Part shown: one piece after another, positions 54,006-63,236 of the stretch
Numbering within the stretch: the stretch's first letter is position 1
Layout of the letters: the number at the start of each line of letters is the position of its first letter
NCBI GenBank assembly: GCA_007692645.1
Contig: REBR01000184.1
Span: 1 to 64,000 of the forward strand
Direction: 5' to 3'
From: Halomonadaceae bacterium
GTDB lineage: Bacteria > Pseudomonadota > Gammaproteobacteria > Pseudomonadales > Oleiphilaceae
DNA length: 64,000 nt
Made by a program: the position numbers and the translations under genes
Notes under the pieces: model-generated
What the model was told of the DNA's origin: nothing
What the model saw: only the letters and a program-made list of their open reading frames with translations
Databases searched by the model: none

Positions 54006-56621
54006 ATGCTTAAAGTGCTGAACAGGAAATCCACAACTAAGGGAAATGGCGAAGATCACGGCAGCACTGCCGGTGGTGCAAAGCGTGTGTCTCCCCGGCG
54101 AACCCCTTTGCTCCAGAGCCTGCTGGTGCTGGCAGGGGCGCTGCTGGTGTCCTGGCTGGTTCTGACGCTGTTGGTAGCCCCTGCAGAGCAGGCCAGCCAC
54201 GAGCAGGCAGCTGAAGAGCACATTACCCTGCTGCAGCAGCGTTTTAATCAGCATCTGGGCTATATCCATACCCTGGTGTCTGCCTATGGCACCCAGACCA
54301 TAGCGTTCACTGATGGGGCTGACAGTGATAATGACGAAGCGGAGCGCATTTTGCGCCAGGCCCTGCCTGCCACCCGGGAGCTGTTTCTGTTTGCGGGTAA
54401 CCAGATAACCCAGCCCCTTGAGCGTGAGTTTCAGTTGGGTTTTGCCAGCATTGATCTGGCACGCCGGGCCAGATCCGGTGAAACCCACATGGATGCGTTT
54501 CGCCGGGACAATCAATGGCTGATTCAGGTGGCGACCCCGGTGCAGGGGGCTGACGAAAGTGAACCCCGTGGCATTCTGTTAGTTGTTTTTGCGGCTGAGG
54601 TGTTAGACCCGATAATGGCCGCCAGTGGCCTGCCTGCCGGTGAGGTGGTGCTATCCCAGCAGGTGGAAGGGCGTCCCCAGGCCATTCTGCGCACGGGCCA
54701 GGGCCAGGGGGAGAGTTTACGGCGCAACCTGGATATCGCCGGGTGGCAGATCAGCTTCAGCCCCGCCCGGGAGTCTGTAACCCTGTTTCCCCGCAGCCTG
54801 CTATGGGGGTTGCCACTGCTGGTGGCGCTGCTGGTGATTGCCGGCCTGTGGTGGTTATACGGCCTGCAGCAGCGGTTACTGGACCGGGACTGTGCCCGGC
54901 TCAGTGAGTGGGCACGAAAGTCTCTGGCAGGGGAGCGTTCACGGTTGCCGGTGTTATCCAGCAATATGCTCTCAGCCCTGGCGGAAAGTCTTGACCGCCT
55001 GACCTATTCCGTTGAGCGCCGCCACGGGAAATCCCAAGGGGGCAAGGTGAAGCCCGGCCGGAATAATCGCGCCCAGGACCCTGGGCAGAAAAACAAGAGC
55101 AGTGAGCAGCAGGAGCCTGAAGGCGAGCCGTTGTTTGATGATAGTCAGGAACTGGATATTGATATGTTGGACGGGGACGATGACGTTCTCGGCCTGGGCA
55201 GAGAAGAGGATGACAGTATGCAGATCAAGGAAACAGCGCCAGTGGGTGTGGCAGTGCCTGCCTCCATTTTTCGCGCTTATGATATTCGTGGTGTAGTGGG
55301 GGAGAGTCTGACCAGCGACACCGTTCGCACGATCGGTCAGGCCATTGGCAGCGAGGCCCGTCAGCGCCAGCAGAGCAGTATCTGTGTCGGCTATGATGGC
55401 CGCCACTCCGGGCCGGAGCTGGCTGAAGCCCTGATGCAGGGCATTATGGCCGCCGGGGTGGACGTGATCGATGTGGGCCGGGTGCCGACACCGGTGCTGT
55501 ATTTTGCCGCCCACCACCTGCAGACTGGCAGCGGTGTGATGGTGACCGGCAGCCACAATCCGCCGGATTATAACGGCCTGAAAATGGTCCTTGGGGGGGA
55601 AACCCTGGCGGGGGATGCGATTCAGGAACTGCTCGCCCGGATCCGACAGCAACGCCTGGAGCAAGGCCAGGGTCAACGCACTGCAAAGGATGTGCGCGGG
55701 GCTTATCTGGAAACCATCATCAATGACATTGCCGTGGCCGCCCCCCTGAAAGTGGTTCTGGATGCGGGTAATGGCATTGCCGGTGAGCTGGGGCCCAAGC
55801 TGGTAAAAGAGCTGGGCTGTGAGGTGATTCCCCTGTACTGCGAAGTGGATGGCAACTTTCCCAACCACCACCCGGACCCGGGCAAGCCGGAGAACCTGAC
55901 CGACCTGATCGCCGCGGTGAAGGAACATAAAGCGGATCTCGGCATTGCCTTTGATGGGGACGGTGACCGCATCGGCGTGGTCACGGAAAGCGGCAAAATC
56001 ATCTGGCCGGACCGGCTGCTGATGCTGTTTGCCCGGGATGTGGTATCCCGCAACCCGGGGGCCGATATCATTTACGATGTGAAGTGCTCCCGCCGCCTGG
56101 CCACAGTGATCAATGAATTCGGTGGTCGCCCGGTGATGTGGAAAACCGGCCATTCCTGGATCAAGGCCAAAATGAAGACCATGGGTGCCCTGCTGGCCGG
56201 TGAGATGAGCGGTCATATCTTCTTCAAGGAACGCTGGTACGGCTTTGACGATGGGCTTTATGCCGCCGCCCGGCTGCTGGAAATTCTGGGTAGCGAAGAA
56301 CGGGGTGCAGACGCGGTGTTTGCGGACTTCCCGGAAGACTTCAGTACCCCTGAAATCAATCTGCAGGTGACGGACGAAAACAAGTTCAGCATCATCGAGT
56401 CCCTGGCCCGTGACGCCAACTTCGGTAATGCCAATATCACCGACATTGACGGCTTGCGTGTGGATTACCCGGATGGCTGGGGCCTGGTACGTGCCTCCAA
56501 TACCACGCCGATGCTGGTGCTGCGCTTTGAGTCGGAAACAGAAGCCGGTCTGGAGCGGATCAAGGCCGTGTTCCGTGAACAGATGAGCCGGATTCAGCCA
56601 GACCTGGACATCACTTTTTAA
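54006..56621 (+). CDS. algC: Phosphomannomutase/phosphoglucomutase with N-terminal membrane sensor-like region
   Basis: 871 residues, twice the classic AlgC length. The first part has a basic tail, a transmembrane helix (about 35-58), a ~200-residue periplasmic region and a second helix (about 263-290). A disordered, acidic linker ends near 405 (SQELDIDMLDGDDDVLGLGR). The mutase follows: FRAYDIRGVVGE, the phosphoserine loop TGSHNPPDYNG (Ser at about 516), metal loop DGDGDR (about 650) and sugar loop GEMSGH. An internal ATG at 55218 (MQIKETAPVGVAVPASIFRA), with GAGG upstream, would give a soluble 467-residue enzyme close to the well-studied 463-residue AlgC. It supplies mannose-1-P and glucose-1-P for LPS and exopolysaccharide. 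Confidence 0.92.
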   Translation: MLKVLNRKSTTKGNGEDHGSTAGGAKRVSPRRTPLLQSLLVLAGALLVSWLVLTLLVAPAEQASHEQAAEEHITLLQQRFNQHLGYIHTLVSAYGTQTIAFTDGADSDNDEAERILRQALPATRELFLFAGNQITQPLEREFQLGFASIDLARRARSGETHMDAFRRDNQWLIQVATPVQGADESEPRGILLVVFAAEVLDPIMAASGLPAGEVVLSQQVEGRPQAILRTGQGQGESLRRNLDIAGWQISFSPARESVTLFPRSLLWGLPLLVALLVIAGLWWLYGLQQRLLDRDCARLSEWARKSLAGERSRLPVLSSNMLSALAESLDRLTYSVERRHGKSQGGKVKPGRNNRAQDPGQKNKSSEQQEPEGEPLFDDSQELDIDMLDGDDDVLGLGREEDDSMQIKETAPVGVAVPASIFRAYDIRGVVGESLTSDTVRTIGQAIGSEARQRQQSSICVGYDGRHSGPELAEALMQGIMAAGVDVIDVGRVPTPVLYFAAHHLQTGSGVMVTGSHNPPDYNGLKMVLGGETLAGDAIQELLARIRQQRLEQGQGQRTAKDVRGAYLETIINDIAVAAPLKVVLDAGNGIAGELGPKLVKELGCEVIPLYCEVDGNFPNHHPDPGKPENLTDLIAAVKEHKADLGIAFDGDGDRIGVVTESGKIIWPDRLLMLFARDVVSRNPGADIIYDVKCSRRLATVINEFGGRPVMWKTGHSWIKAKMKTMGALLAGEMSGHIFFKERWYGFDDGLYAAARLLEILGSEERGADAVFADFPEDFSTPEINLQVTDENKFSIIESLARDANFGNANITDIDGLRVDYPDGWGLVRASNTTPMLVLRFESETEAGLERIKAVFREQMSRIQPDLDITF

Positions 56622-57548
<927 letters not shown>

Positions 57549-57564
57549 TGCCCGGGCAGGGACA

Positions 57565-58023
57565 CTAGTCTGTGTCCTGGGTGTCAGCAGGGGGCAGGGT
57601 CTCGGTAAAGCGCCGGGCATAGCGCACAATCCATTCCCGGGCGGCTTCATCCAGTGACAGGTAACAGCCATCTTCAATGACCCGGTCGAGGCGGTATTGC
57701 TGGATGTGGCAGGCTTGTTCCACCATGCGCATCTTGTAGGCATCACCGGGGTTGTAGAAGGCCACCCCCACATCAAACAGACGCCCCTCGGGCTCGCACC
57801 AGGCCACCTGGCCGGATACTTCGGCCACCGGGTTGCAGCAGGCAATGCGTAAGGTGACATCGGTACCCGGGGCATGGGCATTAGGGCACTGGAAAGCCAC
57901 TCCACCCAGGCTCAGATTAATCATTTCCCCGCTTTCCTGCTGTCCGGAACCCGGTAGCACCTCTATGGGCATATCCAGAGGATGCCTGATAAAATTTCTG
58001 GCGTGTGGTGCGGTAGTGGCCAT
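57565..58023 (-). CDS. PilZ-domain c-di-GMP-binding protein
   Basis: 152 residues from the ATG at 58023, which has GGGAGG upstream. The PilZ motifs are RNFIRHP (RxxxR) at about residues 10-16 and INLSLGGVAF (the N-x-S-x-x-G motif), followed by beta strands and a C-terminal helical extension (DEAAREWIVRYARRFTETLP). It therefore probably binds c-di-GMP and acts as an effector; the target is unknown. It sits, reversed, between argB and an unknown membrane protein gene. Confidence 0.88.
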   Translation of the reverse strand: MATTAPHARNFIRHPLDMPIEVLPGSGQQESGEMINLSLGGVAFQCPNAHAPGTDVTLRIACCNPVAEVSGQVAWCEPEGRLFDVGVAFYNPGDAYKMRMVEQACHIQQYRLDRVIEDGCYLSLDEAAREWIVRYARRFTETLPPADTQDTD

Positions 58024-58191
58024 AACGCCTCCCTTGGGTTTGCAGTGCCAATTGCAGCAGGCAACGTACTGGTCGGCCTTAACTGCAAGTATAACCGTTA
58101 ACCAGTACACTGGTGTTCACTACGTCACCACTGCTACATTTCCCTATTGTGAAAATTCTGAACCAGTGATCCTGCCATTTCACGGAGCCCC

Positions 58192-59550
58192 ATGAAGAAA
58201 CGCTTGTTAATGTCCGGCCTGGTTCTGCTGCTGGTATGGGGGAGTTATCACGCCCTGGTCTGGCTCGGTGCCCAGCGTACCATGAACCAGCTGGCGCAAC
58301 AGTGGAGTGAGCACGGTGATCTGCGCTGGGAAGGGGTGCGCACCAGCTCCTCGGGCCAGGTTAAAGTACAGGGCCTGCAGTGGTACTGGTTTGATATTAC
58401 CCAACCGGTGACCGCAACGGCGCTGCACCTGGAGTTGCCTGGCCCGGTGGCTCTGTTACAGGCCCTGTGGCGCGGTCAGTGGCCTGACCAGGCCCGGGTG
58501 CAGCTGGAATCGGTGCAACTGCAGCTGGAACCGGATCTGTTTCGCCCCTGGGCCCGTGCACGTCCTTCACGACTAAAGGGTCAGCCGTTGCTGGCTCTGG
58601 CGGCCTGTGGTGAACGTCGGGTGTTGGCACCAACGGATTTTCTGCAAATGGGTATCGACCGCTTTGCCCTGAATCTGACCCTGACCTACGACCAGGCAGC
58701 GCAGCGCTCCCTGGGTATCGATCTGGATGCGGGTTACCTGGGGCGTCTGGCGGGTTTTCTGGATCTCGACCAGCAGGACATTATGCAATGGGCCGGTGCA
58801 ACCGGTGAGGTGCCGGCTGCAAAAAGCGCCAGTCTGCGCCTGAACGACGGGGGTTTTATGGGGCGCCTGGCCACGTATTGTGCAGCCCGGGAAGATAAAA
58901 CCCGGGAAGACTGGGTAGAGCTAAGCAGCGAGCGATGGGTGGCGTTAATGACAGAAGCCGGCACCGTTCCCACGGAGTCCTTGCAGCGGTTTTACCGTCA
59001 CTGGCTGAGCCAGGGGGGGGAGCTGGCCCTGGAATGGCAGCCTGACCCGGAACAACGGGCGGCCCTGGGGGAGCGTGCCAGTGCGCAAGCCTGGCTGCAG
59101 GCCCAGGGGCTGTCATTGCGGCATAATAATGAAAGGGTCCCTGAGCCGGGGGTGGCACTGGAGCCTGGGCGAACCCCTGAACCGGTGATAGCAGAACCGG
59201 TGCGGGACCCGGAGCTTGAGCGCATTGCCCGTTATTACGATTCAGAGCTGGAACGGGCCGCGGCCTGGATTGACCGCCGGGTGCGCCTGACACTCACCTC
59301 CGGGCGGGTGCTTGAGGGCCGGCTGTTATCCCGGGATGATACCCATATGCTGCTCCATAAAGCCCTGGAAGGGGGAGAGATGATGTTGCCGGTGCCCCTG
59401 GAGAGCATTAAGGGGTTTGCCGTGTGGCGCCGTGGGGATGACCCGGGCCGGCCCATGCCGGTGCCGGAAGAAAGCCGGGAAACCCGCTGGCTGGAACGCC
59501 ACCAACCGATTCCCTTGCCTGCCCGTCCGGATGATCCCGGTGATCAGTAA
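58192..59550 (+). CDS. Membrane-anchored protein of unknown function with Sm-like C-terminal segment
   Basis: A 452-residue protein I do not recognise. A signal anchor (KKRLLMSGLVLLLVWGSYHA) is followed by a beta-rich envelope region (about 35-300), then a proline-rich hinge with repeats of PEPV/PEPG. The last part, RRVRLTLTSGRVLEGRLLSR followed by DDTHMLLHKALEGGEMMLPVPLESIKGFAV, has the strand pattern and glycine spacing of an Sm-like fold, a resemblance seen by eye only. If so, it is exposed in the periplasm. GGAG lies four bases before the ATG. It is 21 bases ahead of argE and likely shares its transcript. Confidence 0.65.
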   Translation: MKKRLLMSGLVLLLVWGSYHALVWLGAQRTMNQLAQQWSEHGDLRWEGVRTSSSGQVKVQGLQWYWFDITQPVTATALHLELPGPVALLQALWRGQWPDQARVQLESVQLQLEPDLFRPWARARPSRLKGQPLLALAACGERRVLAPTDFLQMGIDRFALNLTLTYDQAAQRSLGIDLDAGYLGRLAGFLDLDQQDIMQWAGATGEVPAAKSASLRLNDGGFMGRLATYCAAREDKTREDWVELSSERWVALMTEAGTVPTESLQRFYRHWLSQGGELALEWQPDPEQRAALGERASAQAWLQAQGLSLRHNNERVPEPGVALEPGRTPEPVIAEPVRDPELERIARYYDSELERAAAWIDRRVRLTLTSGRVLEGRLLSRDDTHMLLHKALEGGEMMLPVPLESIKGFAVWRRGDDPGRPMPVPEESRETRWLERHQPIPLPARPDDPGDQ

Positions 59551-59571
59551 CCATTACAGGGGAGACCAGCC

Positions 59572-60762
59572 ATGCAGCGTCTGATTCCGTCGGTACAGGA
59601 CATGCTGGAGCAGCTCATTGCCAGCCCTTCCGTCAGCAGCGCCAGCTCGCACTGGGACCAGAGTAACGCCCCGGTGGTGCATTTACTGGCGGACTGGCTG
59701 CAGCGGCTGGATTTCAAGGTGGAAACCCTGCCAGTGCCCGGTGTTCCCGGCAAATTCAACCTGATTGCCACCCTGGGTGAAGGCCCTGGTGGCCTGGTGT
59801 TGTCTGGCCATACCGACACCGTGCCCTATGACCAGCACCGCTGGCAGAGCGACCCCTTTAAGCTCACCGCCAGGGGCGACCGCTGGTACGGCCTGGGTAC
59901 CTGCGACATGAAAGGCTTTTTCCCCCTGGCCATTGAAGCCGCTCTGTCTGTGCGGGGCCAGCGGTTGCGGGAACCCCTGATCATTCTGGCCACCGCGGAT
60001 GAAGAAAGCGCCATGAGCGGTGCCCGGGCGTTGGTGGAGGCCGGGCGGCCCAAGGCCCGCTATGCCGTCATTGGCGAGCCCACGGAGCTGCGCCCGATTC
60101 GCATGCATAAAGGCATCATGATGGAGCGCCTGGTGATGCAGGGGCGCTCCGGCCACTCCTCGGACCCGGCCCTGGGCCGCAATGCCCTGGAAGGCATGCA
60201 TGCCGCCCTGGGCAGTCTGCTGGAGTACCGCCAGCAGCTGCAGGACCGGCACCGCAATGACGCCTTCCGGGTGGCAGTGCCAACCCTGAACCTGGGTCAT
60301 GTGCACGGCGGTGATAACCCCAACCGCATCTGCGCCGACTGTGAGCTGCACTTTGACCTGCGGCCACTGCCAGGCATGAACCTGGACGATCTTCGGGACG
60401 CCATGCGTGACCGCATTATGCCCATTGCCCGGGAACGGGAGCTGGGGTGTACACTGGAGCCGTTGTTTGCCGGGGTGCCCGCCTTTGAACAGGGGGCGGA
60501 ATCCACCCTGGTGCGCCTGTGTGAACAGATGACCGGCCACCAGGCCGAGGCCGTGGCCTTTGCCACGGAAGCGCCGTTTCTGCAGCAACTGGGCATGGAA
60601 ACCCTGGTGATGGGCCCCGGCTCCATTGATCAGGCCCACCAGCCCGATGAGTTTATTGCCCTGTCACAACTGCAACCCACCATTGATGTACTGACCCGGC
60701 TGATTGCCCACTGCTGCCTGGCCCAGACTTCCACCCCCACCCCCACAGGAGAGGCCCCGTGA
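59572..60762 (+). CDS. argE: Acetylornithine deacetylase
   Basis: An M20-family zinc hydrolase (396 residues) that releases ornithine from N-acetylornithine. The metal ligands lie in VLSGHTDTVPYD, GTCDMKGFFPL, ATADEESAMSGAR (catalytic and bridging glutamates) and the later GPGSIDQAHQPDEFI. MHKGIMMERLVMQGRSGHSS and NLGHVHGGDNPNRICADCEL form the dimerisation part. GGGGAGA precedes the ATG. Its stop overlaps the argA start (GTGA). Confidence 0.94.
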   Translation: MQRLIPSVQDMLEQLIASPSVSSASSHWDQSNAPVVHLLADWLQRLDFKVETLPVPGVPGKFNLIATLGEGPGGLVLSGHTDTVPYDQHRWQSDPFKLTARGDRWYGLGTCDMKGFFPLAIEAALSVRGQRLREPLIILATADEESAMSGARALVEAGRPKARYAVIGEPTELRPIRMHKGIMMERLVMQGRSGHSSDPALGRNALEGMHAALGSLLEYRQQLQDRHRNDAFRVAVPTLNLGHVHGGDNPNRICADCELHFDLRPLPGMNLDDLRDAMRDRIMPIARERELGCTLEPLFAGVPAFEQGAESTLVRLCEQMTGHQAEAVAFATEAPFLQQLGMETLVMGPGSIDQAHQPDEFIALSQLQPTIDVLTRLIAHCCLAQTSTPTPTGEAP

Positions 60763-62093
60763 GCGACCCCAAGGACTGGCTGTACTGGTTTCGCCATTCA
60801 TCCCCCTATATCAATGCCCACCGGGGGCGCACGGTGGTGCTCACCCTGAGTGGTGAGGCCCTGGCCCATGACAACCTGATCAATATCATCCATGACATCA
60901 CCCTGCTGGCGAGCCTTGGGGTACGGCTGGTGGTGGTCTACGGGGCCCGGCCCCAGATCCAGGAGCGGCTGCAGGCCGCGGGGCGTGACTCCCACTACCA
61001 CGGCGGGCTGCGGGTGACCGCTGAGGATGACCTGCCATCGGTGCTGGAAGCGGTGGGGCGTTTGCGCAGTCTGCTGGAAAGCCAGCTATCCATGGGGCTG
61101 GTGAACTCCCCCATGCACGGGGCCCGTATCCGGGTGTGCAGTGGCAACCTGGTCACTGCCCGTCCCGTGGGGGTCCTGGATGGGGTCGATCTGGCCTACA
61201 CCGGGCGGGTGCGCAGCATCGACAGGGAAGCCATCAACAACCTGCTGGCCCAGGGGCAGATCGTACTGTTGCCCCCTTTGGGGTATTCCCCCACCGGTGA
61301 TGTGTTCAACCTGTCTTATGAAGATGTGGCCAGCCACGCAGCGGCCAGTCTGTCAGCGGAAAAACTGATCATCACCACCGGCCGTAACGGCATTCCGGAT
61401 GCCAGTGGTGAACTGCTGCGGGAGCTGAACCTGCATCAGGCCCAGGCACTGCTGAAAACCGGCGAGCTGCAACAGGATGACGGGGATGTTCTGGGCGCCG
61501 CCTGCCGTGCCTGTGCCGCCGGTGTGCGCAGGGCGCATATCATCAGCTACCAGGAAGATGGTGCCCTGCTGCAGGAACTGTTTACCCGGGACGGCCTGGG
61601 AACCCTGGTGAGCGACGACGATTACGAGCACGTGCGCCAGGCACGGGCAGAGGACATCAGCGGTATTCAGGAACTGATTCAGCCACTGGAAGAGCAGGGG
61701 GTGCTGGTACGCCGCCCCCGGGAACTGATCGAAACGGAAATCGACCGCTTTGTGGTGGATGAACGGGATGGCACCGTGGTGGGCTGTGCGGCGTTATACC
61801 GTTTTCCCGGTGAGCAGACCGGTGAACTGGCCTGCTTTGCTGTTTCTGACCACTACCGCCGCTCTGGCCGTGGTGACCGGATTCTGGCGGTGGTGGAACG
61901 CCAGGCCCGGGCGGAAGGGCTGCAGCAGCTGTTCGTGCTCACCACCCAGACTGATCACTGGTTCCGGGAGCGGGGGTTTGCCCCGGTGTCTGCGGAGGAG
62001 TTACCTGCTCAGAAGCGAGCCGGTTACCGCCAGGAGCGCAAGTCCAAGGTGCTGATGAAACCCTTGAGTGGCGGCCGTGGAGTGCCTGACTGA
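60759..62093 (+). CDS. argA: N-acetylglutamate synthase (amino-acid N-acetyltransferase)
   Basis: A 444-residue two-domain enzyme that acetylates glutamate, the first step of arginine synthesis. The amino-acid-kinase-like domain (1-285) has FRHSSPYINAHRGRTVVLTL and VVVYGARPQIQERL. The GNAT domain (295-444) has LACFAVSDHYRRSGRGDRIL, the acetyl-CoA loop. Feedback inhibition by arginine is usual for this form. It starts at a GTG overlapping argE, and its stop overlaps the start of the phosphoribulokinase gene (TGATG). Confidence 0.95.
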   Translation: MSDPKDWLYWFRHSSPYINAHRGRTVVLTLSGEALAHDNLINIIHDITLLASLGVRLVVVYGARPQIQERLQAAGRDSHYHGGLRVTAEDDLPSVLEAVGRLRSLLESQLSMGLVNSPMHGARIRVCSGNLVTARPVGVLDGVDLAYTGRVRSIDREAINNLLAQGQIVLLPPLGYSPTGDVFNLSYEDVASHAAASLSAEKLIITTGRNGIPDASGELLRELNLHQAQALLKTGELQQDDGDVLGAACRACAAGVRRAHIISYQEDGALLQELFTRDGLGTLVSDDDYEHVRQARAEDISGIQELIQPLEEQGVLVRRPRELIETEIDRFVVDERDGTVVGCAALYRFPGEQTGELACFAVSDHYRRSGRGDRILAVVERQARAEGLQQLFVLTTQTDHWFRERGFAPVSAEELPAQKRAGYRQERKSKVLMKPLSGGRGVPD

Positions 62094-62962
62094 TGTCCCA
62101 GCGTTATCCCATTATCGCCGTTACCGGTTCCTCCGGTGCCGGCACCACCACCACTGGCAAGGCCTTCAGCAAGATCTTCGCCAGTGAACAGGTGCAGGGC
62201 ACCATGGTCAGCGGCGACAGCTTCCACCGTTATACCCGGCGGCAGATGTCCCGGGTGGCGGAAAAAGGGCAGTTCGGGGAACGCAACCACTTTGCCATTG
62301 CCGCCAACCATATCGACAAGCTGGAATCCCTGTTCCATGACTATGGCAGCACCGGCACCGGCCAGTACCGCCACTATGTGCATGATGAAGACCGGGAGCT
62401 GATCAATGCCGGTTACCAGCCCGGGGAATTTACCCCCTGGCGCTCATTGCCCCCGGAGACGGAACTGCTGTTCTATGAAGGACTGCATGGGGGCCTGATT
62501 ACAGACCGTTATAACGTGGCCCAGCATGTGGACCTGCTGATCGGGGTAGTGCCCATTGTGAACCTGGAGTGGATTCAGAAGATCCGCCGGGACACCGGGG
62601 TACGGGGCTATGCCAAGGAAGAGGTGGTGGAAACCATCATCAACCGCATGGATGACTATGTGCATGACATCGTGCCCCAGTTTGCCAACACCCATATCAA
62701 CTTCCAGCGGGTGCCCATGGTGGACACCTCCAACCCCTTTATCGTGCGGGATGTACCCACGGACGATGAAAGCATGATCGTGATTCACTTCCGGGATTAT
62801 ACCGGGGTGGATTTCCCCCGGCTGTTACAGATGATCCAGGGCAGCTTCATGTCCCGCCAGGATACCCTGGTGATTCCCGGCACCAAGCTGACCCTGGCCA
62901 TCGACCTGGTACTGCGGCCGCGGATTCTCGAGCTGGTGCAGCACCGGCGCTTTACCTGGTAA
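62093..62962 (+). CDS. prk: Phosphoribulokinase
   Basis: A 289-residue P-loop kinase of the bacterial (class I) phosphoribulokinase type. The nucleotide loop is AVTGSSGAGTTTTGKAF, followed by VSGDSFHRYTRRQM and GQFGERNHFAIAANH. LLFYEGLHGGLITDRYNVAQ and PIVNLEWIQKIRRDTGVRG complete the family pattern. The reaction, ATP plus ribulose 5-phosphate to ribulose 1,5-bisphosphate, belongs to the Calvin cycle, but no RuBisCO or other cycle gene is present. Homologues in heterotrophs (E. coli PrkB) lack a known role. Start and stop overlaps tie it to argE-argA. Confidence 0.88.
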   Translation: MSQRYPIIAVTGSSGAGTTTTGKAFSKIFASEQVQGTMVSGDSFHRYTRRQMSRVAEKGQFGERNHFAIAANHIDKLESLFHDYGSTGTGQYRHYVHDEDRELINAGYQPGEFTPWRSLPPETELLFYEGLHGGLITDRYNVAQHVDLLIGVVPIVNLEWIQKIRRDTGVRGYAKEEVVETIINRMDDYVHDIVPQFANTHINFQRVPMVDTSNPFIVRDVPTDDESMIVIHFRDYTGVDFPRLLQMIQGSFMSRQDTLVIPGTKLTLAIDLVLRPRILELVQHRRFTW

Positions 62963-62996
62963 AAAAAGACGCTTGGCAAATTAGCGGGATCGCCTG

Positions 62997-63186
62997 ATCG
63001 CGGCTATAGCCGCTCCCACAGGGGGGCTCCCGCAGGAACGTTTTCATTCAGGTAACGAGTAATGCTAAGGAAGGAGTGATGCTGTGGGAGCGGCCATAGC
63101 CGCGATGAAGGCCACACCAGACTCGGGGCTATGGCTGAATCTGTTGAATGGCCTTAGAGTTTATCGCGGCTATAGCCGCTCCCACA
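62997..63186. repeat. Three REP palindromes between prk and speD
   Basis: Units at 62997-63020 (reverse), 63083-63106 (forward) and 63163-63186 (reverse) fill the convergent prk-speD gap. Their arms are the same as in the 15.5 and 20 kb groups, and the flanking GGGGTGGAGGCTCC-type phrases differ. No other gene or terminator is seen in this gap; the REP hairpins themselves may slow or end transcription from either side. Confidence 0.9.
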
Positions 63187-63236
63187 GGGGTGGAGGCTCC
63201 TGCAGGAGTGGTGACATTCAGGTGCTGGCGGGTTTA

